The position numbers and the translations under genes are program-made. Under the pieces are notes generated by a model that ran no database searches, was not told the DNA's origin, and saw nothing but the letters and a program-made list of their open reading frames with translations. From a virus, in the IMG/VR virus record IMGVR_UViG_3300027754_000379, positions 1 through 26,049 of that record: a DNA stretch of 26,049 bases; one strand, 5' to 3'. The number at the start of each line of letters is the position of its first letter. Position 1 is the stretch's first letter. This document shows, one piece after another, positions 15,345-20,641 of the stretch.

Positions 15345-16157
15345 ATGAGAGAATATTGGTCAAACACAAAAATTGCTAATTGGATTCGAGGTACAACCAA
15401 ACCCACATCCGCAACTAGCTCCGGCTGGCATAAATGGGAAAAAGAAGCAAAAGAATCTTATCCTATTCGTTATTGGATTGTGGAAGAAGGCCTTGATAAA
15501 ATACAAACCTTTGTTCGTTTACCAATTGATACTTTATACAATGTAAAATATTATATCAATAATCGTTGGGTTACTCGCACTCATAGCCTCACTGCTCATC
15601 CCCGTGACATTAAACCTGGTCAATGGCAAGATGTAGGTTATCGCTTTTTACCTTGTTTGTTTAACGAGCTAGTTGATTTTGTTGAAGTAGAAACAGCATG
15701 GCTACATATTGCATGGGATGATGATGCTTGTAAAAAATATAATCCTCCATTCTATGCCAAAGGTTGGTTTCGTTGGAGAACATGGCGTAGCCCTCAAGCA
15801 GGTTTAGATCATCTTGATTGGGCAGCAACTCTTATGCACGAAGATGAAAATGGCAAAGAGGAACCCACAAGTCAAGCAACTTCTGCAAAAGAAATTAAAG
15901 AACTTTATTTGTGGTGGACACAAACATATCGTAATCGTCCCGATCCAATGGAAGTAAGCGGGTGGTCTGCATATTGCGAAAAGCGTAGACAAAAAGCTGG
16001 AAGTGATCTATGGGGTCACGAGAATGAGACAGAAGAAGAACGAAAAGAATGCATGGATGCTCTCGATTTATCTCACAAAATTGAAGCAGCTCACATGGAA
16101 GAAGATGAGGCCATGATGATTCGCCTGATCAAAATTAGACAATCACTATGGACTTAA
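15345..16157 (+). CDS. conserved phage protein, unknown function
   Basis: A 270-residue soluble protein with very high Trp content. The central block YAKGWFRWRTWRSPQAGLDHLDW is one I recall from many T4-like and other large phages, where it has no assigned role. The C-terminal 100 residues are charged and helical. It starts two bases after the helicase stop without a strong separate ribosome site, so it is likely cotranscribed with uvsX and gene 41. Nothing in it points to a catalytic site. Confidence 0.78.
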   Translation: MREYWSNTKIANWIRGTTKPTSATSSGWHKWEKEAKESYPIRYWIVEEGLDKIQTFVRLPIDTLYNVKYYINNRWVTRTHSLTAHPRDIKPGQWQDVGYRFLPCLFNELVDFVEVETAWLHIAWDDDACKKYNPPFYAKGWFRWRTWRSPQAGLDHLDWAATLMHEDENGKEEPTSQATSAKEIKELYLWWTQTYRNRPDPMEVSGWSAYCEKRRQKAGSDLWGHENETEEERKECMDALDLSHKIEAAHMEEDEAMMIRLIKIRQSLWT

Positions 16158-16166
16158 GTACACATC

Positions 16167-16637
16167 ATGCTTTTGCGATTGCTTGAAAAACTAAATAGAA
16201 AACGTATTATCCAAGATAGATTTGGCAGAGATTACATGCACAGATACTATCTATGTTTTAAGGAAAAAATAAATGCATTCGACACCGTTAAACCCTACCC
16301 AAACATCTTTATCCACAAGCTCCTCCTCTCCGACGAAGACAGAGACGTTCACGACCACCCCTGGAACTACCTCACCGTTATTCTTGCAGGAGGTTATACA
16401 GAATGGACGCCGGTCTTCGACAGACACGGTATTAAAATCGGAGAACGAGGCACATGGCGCGGCCCTGGATCAATTATATGGCGAAGAGCCACGTCATTTC
16501 ACCGATTAGAAATGTCTGCTCCTACTTGGACATTGTTTATTCATGGTTGGAGAACACGCGAATGGGGATTCCTAACTACACAAGGTTGGGTTGATAGAGT
16601 ACAATATATAAAAGATAAGATAAATTTGGCGGCATAA
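16167..16637 (+). CDS. cupin-like phage protein
   Basis: A 156-residue protein. The core D60-V-H62-D-H64-P-W followed by LTVILAGGYTEW looks like a cupin first motif with two metal-binding His, and FHRLEM near residue 115 supplies a later His. Cupin proteins of this size are common in phages and of unknown substrate. Odd feature: between about 16290 and 16385 the codons are strongly C-ending (for example AAC ATC, CTC CTC CTC TCC GAC), unlike the AT-ending codons before and after, which suggests local recombination. Confidence 0.75.
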   Translation: MLLRLLEKLNRKRIIQDRFGRDYMHRYYLCFKEKINAFDTVKPYPNIFIHKLLLSDEDRDVHDHPWNYLTVILAGGYTEWTPVFDRHGIKIGERGTWRGPGSIIWRRATSFHRLEMSAPTWTLFIHGWRTREWGFLTTQGWVDRVQYIKDKINLAA

Positions 16638-16640
16638 ATA
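16633..16640 (+). promoter_or_regulatory. possible late promoter variant CATAAATA
   Basis: Same one-base variant of the T4 late word as at 3522-3529. It overlaps the stop codon of the cupin-like gene and lies 22 nt before the metallopeptidase start. Confidence 0.35.
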
Positions 16641-16661
16641 AAAGTAGGAGGACAATTAAAA

Positions 16662-17165
16662 ATGAATGTTTCCGTTAGAAATGCAAAAGATAGAATGCTG
16701 GTGTATTTGCTAAAGTTAGCAGCTGATTCATTTGCCAAGAATTTAATGTCCCCGCAATTGTCAAAAAACTTATCTATTAAAATTATTATACGTGAAAAGC
16801 TAGACGCCGGAGGCTTTTGTGATTACGAAATTGATCCAACTGGCAATCCACGAGAATTTAACATTGAGATATTAAGGACACGAAAAAAGATTAATATGTT
16901 CAAGGTTCTCGCACATGAAATGGTTCATGTGAAACAGCATGCCAAAGGTGAAGCTAAGGATAAGTTTAAAAAAGATAAGTATATAACAGTATGGTTTGGT
17001 GAAAAATATGATGATGATACATCCTACTGGGATCAACCCTGGGAAATAGAAGCATATGGTTTAGAAAACAGTCTTGTTGCAAAATTCCTTGTGGAACATG
17101 ACCAGTTTAAAAATCTAAGACAAAAACACGCAGATTGGTTCGCAGAGGAGTCGATAAAAGAATAA
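16662..17165 (+). CDS. SprT-like zinc metallopeptidase
   Basis: A 167-residue protein with the zinc-binding motif H85-E-M-V-H89 on a helix that continues VKQHAKGE, and a downstream segment DQPWEIEAY (E128/E130) that could give the third ligand. This layout matches short SprT/WSS1-like metallopeptidases seen in phages. Cellular relatives degrade DNA-protein crosslinks, and a role in clearing proteins from DNA during replication would fit, but phage members are not characterised as far as I know. A GGAG ribosome site (16648-16651) precedes it. Confidence 0.75.
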   Translation: MNVSVRNAKDRMLVYLLKLAADSFAKNLMSPQLSKNLSIKIIIREKLDAGGFCDYEIDPTGNPREFNIEILRTRKKINMFKVLAHEMVHVKQHAKGEAKDKFKKDKYITVWFGEKYDDDTSYWDQPWEIEAYGLENSLVAKFLVEHDQFKNLRQKHADWFAEESIKE

Positions 17166-17181
17166 TTAAAAGGAGCGATAC

Positions 17182-17337
17182 ATGGAAAATATTACATTCA
17201 CTCTATATGATCTAATACAATTAGGACTAATGTTAGCAGCATGCTTTGCATGCTACAAATGGGGGCACAATCAAGGCGTAGATGATGCGATTGACTTTTT
17301 CGAAGCAGAAGGAATTATCGAAAAAGAAAGTGCTTAA
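17182..17337 (+). CDS. 51-residue membrane protein
   Basis: A 51-codon gene with a good ribosome site (AAGGAG). Residues about 10-27 (LIQLGLMLAACFACYKWG) are a single membrane helix with two Cys; the remaining acidic tail ends FFEAEGIIEKESA. Similar short proteins with a G-x-x-W-G-H-x-x-G-V-x-D-A turn after the helix occur in other large aquatic phages, from memory. It lies just before a strong terminator, closing the run of genes that starts with uvsX. Function unknown. Confidence 0.7.
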   Translation: MENITFTLYDLIQLGLMLAACFACYKWGHNQGVDDAIDFFEAEGIIEKESA

Positions 17338-17356
17338 AAATTAAGCAATTTAACCT

Positions 17357-17372
17357 GTTGTTCTAGAACAAC
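17357..17372. repeat. 16-nt perfect palindrome
   Basis: GTTGTTCTAGAACAAC reads the same on both strands. It sits between the stop of the small membrane protein and the intrinsic terminator. It could be an operator for a dimeric repressor or an extra hairpin. Confidence 0.5.
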
Positions 17373-17377
17373 ACTTA

Positions 17378-17408
17378 GTACCCGAGCATTTGACTCGGGT
17401 ACTTTTTT
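17378..17408 (+). terminator. intrinsic terminator
   Basis: 9-bp stem GTACCCGAG/CTCGGGTAC, loop CATTTGA, followed by TTTTTT. Strong rho-independent terminator that also contains the -35 box of the next promoter. Confidence 0.92.
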
Positions 17409-17418
17409 CTGTTATAAT
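17390..17418 (+). promoter_or_regulatory. sigma70 promoter nested in the terminator
   Basis: TTGACT (17390-17395) lies in the loop and 3' arm of the terminator; 17 bp later is TATAAT (17413-17418) with extended TG (TGTTATAAT). The expected start is at about 17425, the A of the next ATG. Confidence 0.8.
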
Positions 17419-17424
17419 AAGCAT

Positions 17425-17808
17425 ATGATAAAGAACTTTTCAATCGGTGCAGAAGTCGAACTTAAAACTCGATGGAAATCGAATATATTGGGTGAAGAAT
17501 ATCAGGATAATATATTCAAAGGTAAAGTCGTTAATAATCCTAAATGGTTAGATAATGATTATGTCTCTGTATATACAGGTAATCCAGAATATCCTACATC
17601 CCATATTAATAAGCGATTTATCGTTGGATTTGATTTTCCAGATAATCGAATAGAAACTCGAATATTTAAAATCAGATCTAAATCGAAAGGACATGAATAT
17701 AATGTCGTTTCGGATAATGGTATTGTTTCCTGCAGTTGTGTGGGATTTCAATTCCGTAGGACTTGCAAGCATGCAAATAAAGTTAAGGAATTTATCCAAA
17801 ATGCTTGA
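17425..17808 (+). CDS. SWIM zinc-finger protein, possibly leaderless
   Basis: A 127-residue protein whose C-terminus holds a SWIM zinc finger, C103-x-C105-x8-C114-x-H116, a fold that binds DNA or proteins. The first 90 residues form a beta-rich domain without a recognised family. The upstream promoter's -10 box ends 6 nt before the ATG, so the mRNA probably begins at the start codon itself; no ribosome site can be present on such a transcript. An alternative is that read-through from upstream supplies a leader. The stop at 17806-17808 overlaps the -35 box of the next promoter. Role unknown; a nucleic-acid-binding regulator or recombination accessory is plausible. Confidence 0.82.
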   Translation: MIKNFSIGAEVELKTRWKSNILGEEYQDNIFKGKVVNNPKWLDNDYVSVYTGNPEYPTSHINKRFIVGFDFPDNRIETRIFKIRSKSKGHEYNVVSDNGIVSCSCVGFQFRRTCKHANKVKEFIQNA

Positions 17809-17833
17809 CAAGAAGGCCGAAAGGCTATATAAT
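17805..17833 (+). promoter_or_regulatory. consensus sigma70 promoter
   Basis: TTGACA (17805-17810), 17 bp, TATAAT (17828-17833). The -35 box overlaps the last codons of the SWIM gene. The start near 17840 gives a leader of about 42 nt before the gene at 17882. Confidence 0.85.
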
Positions 17834-17881
17834 ATGAATTGTGAAGTTGTTAATTTTTACATTTTTTGAAGGATCTTTATT

Positions 17882-18268
17882 ATGAGTACATTCACAGTAG
17901 CCGGCGTTTCAACACAGTACGGTATCACAAAAGTTCGTTTTGCTAATGACCTGGCATCACGCGTTAAACTCTTGTCTAAAGGTGGTCACTCACCTCTTGA
18001 GTTGATGGAGTTGCCCAAGGCAATGACCAAGGCAGAAGCATGTCAGCATCTTATTGATGTTGGAGGTGTGTTTACGCAATGGGCAGGTGTTATTATTGAG
18101 ACAATGGGCAAGAAACAAGGTACGCCTGTTAAGGCAAAAGCCAAAGCAGTACCTGTAAAGGCGAAAGCAGTTGCTCCTAAGAAAGTAGCAGCACCTAAAG
18201 CAATCAAAGCAAAAGTTGTTGAAGACGACTTAGAACTTGAAGAGCTAAAGCAATTAGCAGCAGCTTAA
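17882..18268 (+). CDS. Lys/Ala-tailed phage protein, unknown function
   Basis: A 128-residue protein in two parts. Residues 1-75 form a compact domain (ITKVRFANDLASRVKLLSKG, then MTKAEACQHLIDVGGVFTQW) that looks helical. Residues 78-112 are a repetitive basic tail of VKAKA/KAVAPKK blocks like histone H1 tails, followed by an acidic end DDLELEELKQL. It has its own strong promoter and a GAAGGA ribosome site. The tail argues for DNA or RNA binding. I recall related genes in T4-like phages of aquatic bacteria but no function. Confidence 0.75.
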   Translation: MSTFTVAGVSTQYGITKVRFANDLASRVKLLSKGGHSPLELMELPKAMTKAEACQHLIDVGGVFTQWAGVIIETMGKKQGTPVKAKAKAVPVKAKAVAPKKVAAPKAIKAKVVEDDLELEELKQLAAA

Positions 18269-18280
18269 TTTTTTAACAAA

Positions 18281-18300
18281 GGCACCATTAGTTTGGTGCC
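18281..18300 (+). terminator. hairpin after the Lys/Ala-tailed protein gene
   Basis: 7-bp stem GGCACCA/TGGTGCC with a six-base loop. No T run on the plus strand, so termination is likely partial and some transcription may reach the dehydrogenase gene at 18312. Confidence 0.5.
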
Positions 18301-18311
18301 GAAATGTATAG

Positions 18312-19115
18312 ATGAGAAACGCATATACTACACCCAAGATAGGTATTGTAGGTAAAGGTATTGTAGGTGGCGCGATTGCAAATGCAACTGCACCCGAAGC
18401 AATTCTTTATATTGTGGATAACGACCCTGAAAAGGGAACGCATACCTATGAAGATTTGTTTGAATGTGATGGAGTGTTTGTTTGTACACCCACACCTCAA
18501 AGTGCAGATGGCAAATGCGATACTAGTATTTTGGTATCTGTATTAGAAAAACTAAAAGATTACAACGGCGTAATCATTAGTAAGTCTACAGCACCCATTG
18601 ATGTATATACCAAATTGGGCGAAGAATATCCTAACCTAGTACATTCGCCAGAGTTTTTAACAGAAGCGAATGCGACACAAGATTATATAGATGGAAAATT
18701 TGCGTTCATTGGTGGTAACATACCTGCATATCAAAGAGAAGCAGAGCGCCTAATTCGTTTAGGTCAACCGTGTCTTAGTGTTGTTGCATATTGTACTATC
18801 GGTGAAGCGGCATTGGCAAAGTATACTATTAATACTTTCCTTGCGACAAAGGTTTCATTCATGAATGAGATATTTGCATTAGCAAATAAAACTAATTGCG
18901 ATTTTGATACTGTAATAGATTTAGTTAAAGTAGATAATCGAATTGGTAGAAGCCATATGCAAGTACCAGGCCCCGATGGCAAAATGGGATTTGGCGGAAT
19001 GTGTTTCCCTAAAGATACTACTGCATTATCTAAATTTGCAGAAGAACAAGGTGTAACATTATCTGTTCTAAATGCTGCAATTAAATCAAATAAATCTTTA
19101 AGAGATGATTTATAA
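18312..19115 (+). CDS. UDP-glucose/GDP-mannose dehydrogenase family protein, short form
   Basis: A 267-residue protein of the family that oxidises nucleotide sugars to uronic acids with NAD. The NAD fold begins KIGIVGKGIVGG (9-20). Catalytic landmarks are S112-P-E-F-L-T-E118, K170 and N174 in ALAKYTINTFLATK, and the nucleophile C231 in GFGGMCFPKD. Normal enzymes are about 390-450 residues with a C-terminal UDP-binding domain; here the protein stops soon after the central dimerisation region, so that domain is missing. No downstream frame in the window restores it. Shortened versions occur in T4-like cyanophages, as I recall, so this may be a functional phage form with a different substrate or partner. 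Start supported by frame; ribosome site weak. Confidence 0.88.
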   Translation: MRNAYTTPKIGIVGKGIVGGAIANATAPEAILYIVDNDPEKGTHTYEDLFECDGVFVCTPTPQSADGKCDTSILVSVLEKLKDYNGVIISKSTAPIDVYTKLGEEYPNLVHSPEFLTEANATQDYIDGKFAFIGGNIPAYQREAERLIRLGQPCLSVVAYCTIGEAALAKYTINTFLATKVSFMNEIFALANKTNCDFDTVIDLVKVDNRIGRSHMQVPGPDGKMGFGGMCFPKDTTALSKFAEEQGVTLSVLNAAIKSNKSLRDDL

Positions 19116-19128
19116 TCACCTTAAGTTG

Positions 19129-19136
19129 TATAAATA
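19129..19136 (+). promoter_or_regulatory. T4-type late promoter motif TATAAATA
   Basis: Exact late word just before a 32-codon frame and a terminator. Start expected near 19143, at the ATG of that frame. Confidence 0.5.
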
Positions 19137-19142
19137 TTTTAT

Positions 19143-19241
19143 ATGTTAAAAATTAATCACCCTATTATATGCGAAACTTCTTATGGCGAACAGCCAGGGG
19201 TTATTGCACGTACAAATTCATGGAGTTTAGACGAGGGTTAA
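19143..19241 (+). CDS. 32-residue frame in a possible attenuator leader
   Basis: ATG to TAA, product starting MLKINHPIICETSYGEQPG and ending SWSLDEG. There is no ribosome site; the late promoter start would fall at the ATG. Its stop overlaps a sequence (CGAGGGTT) that can pair with the 5' arm of the terminator downstream. It may be a leader peptide, a gene remnant or chance; I cannot choose. Confidence 0.3.
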   Translation: MLKINHPIICETSYGEQPGVIARTNSWSLDEG

Positions 19242-19268
19242 AGATTATTACACATTCAAATCTTATGC

Positions 19269-19298
19269 AACCCTCGGTACCCCTAAAGTCCGAGGGTT
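19269..19298 (+). terminator. terminator with possible anti-terminator partner
   Basis: 9-bp stem AACCCTCGG/CCGAGGGTT, 12-base loop, followed by TCCTTTT. The word CGAGGGTT at 19232-19239 can pair instead with AACCCTCG (19269-19276), which would break the terminator. Confidence 0.65.
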
Positions 19299-19316
19299 TC
19301 CTTTTGTGGCATGCTT

Positions 19317-19359
19317 TAGTAACCCTTTATTTGACAAGGGTACTAAAAGATGTTATAAT
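19317..19359 (+). promoter_or_regulatory. tRNA-cluster promoter, copy 1
   Basis: TTGACA (19331-19336), 17 bp, TATAAT (19354-19359), extended TG. First copy of a 43-bp unit repeated at 19402 with only two changes. The -35 box lies in the loop of an inverted repeat ACCCTT/AAGGGT. Confidence 0.88.
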
Positions 19360-19401
19360 TGTTTTTTAGATAATAAAAGTTGTCTGAGAAACAAAAATTT
19401 A

Positions 19402-19444
19402 TAGTAACCCTTTGCTTGACAAGGGTACTAAAAGATGTTATAAT
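19402..19444 (+). promoter_or_regulatory. tRNA-cluster promoter, copy 2
   Basis: Second copy of the 43-bp unit: TTGACA (19416-19421), 17 bp, TATAAT (19439-19444). Start near 19451, about 50 nt before tRNA-Ile. Confidence 0.88.
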
Positions 19445-19502
19445 ATAGTTTAAATAGATCGTTATTTAAGCTAAGTTCTTTAAAAAATTAGCATACCATT
19501 GT

Positions 19503-19576
19503 ATCCAGTTAGCTCAAAAGTAGAGCAATGGCTTGATAAGCCAAAGACAGAGGAGCGTTACCTCTACTGGATACCA
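19503..19576 (+). tRNA. tRNA-Ile (GAT), atypical T loop
   Basis: Acceptor ATCCAGT/ACTGGAT is perfect, D stem GCTC/GAGC, anticodon loop TTGATAA, encoded CCA. The T stem AGAGG/CCTCT encloses AGCGTTA instead of the usual TTCRANN. Also A27:A43 is unpaired. Either a divergent tRNA or a decaying one. Confidence 0.75.
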
Positions 19577-19580
19577 AATT

Positions 19581-19656
19581 GTCCCGTTCATCTAGAGGCC
19601 TAGGATCGTGCCCTTTCACGGCATTCACACCAGTTCGAATCTGGTACGGGACACCA
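19581..19656 (+). tRNA. tRNA-Glu (TTC)
   Basis: Acceptor GTCCCGT/ACGGGAC, anticodon stem GTGCC/GGCAT (closing G:T) with loop CTTTCAC, T arm CCAGT.. TTCGAAT form, A73 and encoded CCA. Confidence 0.93.
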
Positions 19657-19800
19657 TTATAAAGTGTTATCAGGGTATCGTGATCTGATCAATCACTATG
19701 CGGGCCTAACTGTGCGAGGAACAGGTCCTAATATAACCGCTATTCGCTTGTCAGAGGACGCACCTTTGTTGACAAATCGGCAGATAGCACTTTATAATGG
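19654..19800 (+). ncRNA. structured tRNA spacer closed by an 18-bp stem
   Basis: Bases 19654-19671 pair with 19783-19800 (18 bp, one G:T). The 5' arm starts with the CCA of tRNA-Glu and the 3' arm ends 3 nt before tRNA-Cys. Inside are three helices: GTGAT/ATCAC (19680/19692) with a 7-base loop, GCGG/CCGC (19700/19737) extended by GCCT/AGGT, and TTGTCA/TGACAA (19748/19770). This makes a four-helix junction of about 147 nt that is not a tRNA. It recalls the stable RNAs of unknown role in the T4 tRNA cluster. Whether it accumulates is unknown. Confidence 0.6.
19769..19798 (+). promoter_or_regulatory. possible sigma70 promoter before tRNA-Cys
   Basis: TTGACA (19769-19774), 18 bp, TATAAT (19793-19798). 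Start expected at about 19805, the first base or two of tRNA-Cys. It lies in the 3' part of the structured spacer. Confidence 0.5.
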
Positions 19801-19803
19801 TAC

Positions 19804-19881
19804 GCCTAGATGGCAGAGAGGTCAAATGCAACGGATTGCAAATCCGTAAGATCGTCAGTTCGAATCTGACTCTAGGTTCCA
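19804..19881 (+). tRNA. tRNA-Cys (GCA)
   Basis: Acceptor GCCTAGA/TCTAGGT, anticodon stem ACGGA/TCCGT with loop TTGCAAA, T arm GTCAG/CTGAC with TTCGAAT, T73 as expected for Cys, encoded CCA. Confidence 0.92.
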
Positions 19882-19889
19882 AATAATGC

Positions 19890-19918
19890 TTGACACAAGT
19901 GTGTTAAGATGTTATAAT
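19890..19918 (+). promoter_or_regulatory. consensus sigma70 promoter for the large RNA
   Basis: TTGACA (19890-19895), 17 bp, TATAAT (19913-19918), extended TG. The expected start near 19925 is two bases before the first helix of the large RNA. Confidence 0.87.
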
Positions 19919-19924
19919 TAAGTT

Positions 19925-20410
19925 AATTAATTGGGGTTACCCGCACCAGTAGGTAATATAACAAGTGTTCAAGTCGACGGACTAGAGCTTCTATATTACA
20001 CGAAAGATGGAAACGAAGCCGCAAGGTTGATACGGTGGTCACGCTGGAGTATGTAGGTCTGTAATGTTGAGGCAGAAGGCACAAGAGACGGTTTTGTGAG
20101 ATATGCGTAGTCCCCCAATTAAAAAGTTTTTGGTCTGTTAGTGTTAGCGGTAAGCACGCGAGCCTGTCACGCTTGTAGCAGGGATTCGAATTCCCTACAG
20201 ACCGCCAGAACCCGCCGGAGTAACGTCTGGCTAGTATGACCCGTACGAAGCGAAGTGAGTTCGTCACTCAAGGGTGGTAGTCTTTTTACCGAAAGGCCGT
20301 TGGCAACACGATAGCAGTCCTTGCGGGGAGCGGGTGGAGGGTACGAATGAAGAATATGATAGCGTCATGTTTGGATGTACTATAATTACCGCCGGAGGAT
20401 GTAGAGCATT
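19925..20410 (+). ncRNA. large structured RNA with embedded tRNA-Asp (GOLLD/ROOL-like candidate)
   Basis: About 490 nt between a consensus promoter and tRNA-Leu with no credible gene. The 5' domain is closed by 10 bp (19927-19936 with 20113-20122) and contains an 8-bp helix GTAATATA/TATATTAC (19953/19992), a GNRA hairpin AGCC-GCAA-GGTT (20017-20028) and CACAA/TTGTG (20080/20094). Then comes an intact tRNA-Asp (20132-20207). The 3' domain is closed by ACCCGC/GCGGGT (20210/20330) and holds ACCC/GGGT (20239/20272) around AGTGA/TCACT, GGTA/TACC (20276/20287) and TATGA/TCATG (20355/20365). CCGCCGGAG occurs twice (20212-20220 and 20390-20398 region). Large phage RNAs GOLLD and ROOL lie near tRNAs and some GOLLD RNAs contain one; this is shorter than the roughly 800 nt of GOLLD. 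Family name uncertain, structured RNA likely. Confidence 0.65.
20132..20207 (+). tRNA. tRNA-Asp (GTC) inside the large RNA
   Basis: Acceptor GGTCTGT/ACAGACC, anticodon stem CGAGC/GCTTG with loop CTGTCAC, T arm AGGGA/TCCCT with TTCGAAT, G73 as expected for Asp, encoded CCA. Processing by RNase P would split the large RNA into pieces of about 207 and 203 nt. Confidence 0.94.
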
Positions 20411-20487
20411 GCCTAGGTGACGGAATTGGTATACGTGTCAGTCTTAGAAGCTGAATTTTGAGAGTTCGAGTCTCTCCTTAGGCACCA
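20411..20487 (+). tRNA. tRNA-Leu (TAG) without a long variable arm
   Basis: Acceptor GCCTAGG/CTTAGGC, Leu-like D arm (GACGGAATTGGTATACG), anticodon stem TCAGT/GCTGA with loop CTTAGAA, T arm GAGAG/CTCTC with TTCGAGT, A73 and CCA. Only five bases (ATTTT) separate anticodon stem and T stem, whereas bacterial tRNA-Leu has a long variable arm. Confidence 0.85.
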
Positions 20488-20567
20488 TATTGAAACATAT
20501 TAAAGATAGGTCGTAGAGGTTCCAAGAACTTTATACATACCAAGAGTGTTAGTATATTTCAATATGG
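20485..20567 (+). repeat. inverted repeat spanning the tRNA-Leu/tRNA-Ala spacer
   Basis: CCATATTGAAA (20485-20495) pairs perfectly with TTTCAATATGG (20557-20567). The arms include the CCA of tRNA-Leu and the first two G of tRNA-Ala. The 61 nt inside contain a hairpin around GAGGTTC-CAA-GAACTTT. No gene seen here. Confidence 0.7.
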
Positions 20568-20641
20568 GGGTGTAGCTCATTTGGGAGAGCGGTTGCTTTG
20601 CAAGCAATAGGTAGTCAGTTCGATCCTGACCATCTCCACCA
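20566..20641 (+). tRNA. tRNA-Ala (TGC)
   Basis: Acceptor GGGGGTG/CATCTCC with two G:T pairs, D stem GCTC/GAGC, anticodon stem GTTGC/GCAAT with loop TTTGCAA, T arm GTCAG/CTGAC, A73, encoded CCA. Confidence 0.94.

Noticed and set aside
19664-19849. 61-codon frame between tRNA-Glu and tRNA-Cys
   Set aside because: It runs through the structured spacer and into tRNA-Cys, with no ribosome site and no conserved-looking sequence.
19923-20267. Minus-strand frame of 114 codons over the large RNA
   Set aside because: It crosses tRNA-Asp and lacks a ribosome site; its length is as expected by chance in a region with few stops on that strand.
20381-20386. TATAAT near the end of the large RNA as a further promoter
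   Set aside because: No -35-like sequence at 16-18 bp upstream (GATAGC/TGATAG only) and no TG extension.
19925-20410. tmRNA, RNase P RNA, 6S RNA or group I intron as identity of the large RNA
   Set aside because: No tRNA-Ala-like ends or tag frame, no RNase P core signatures, wrong fold for 6S, and the embedded tRNA-Asp is uninterrupted, so nothing is being spliced.
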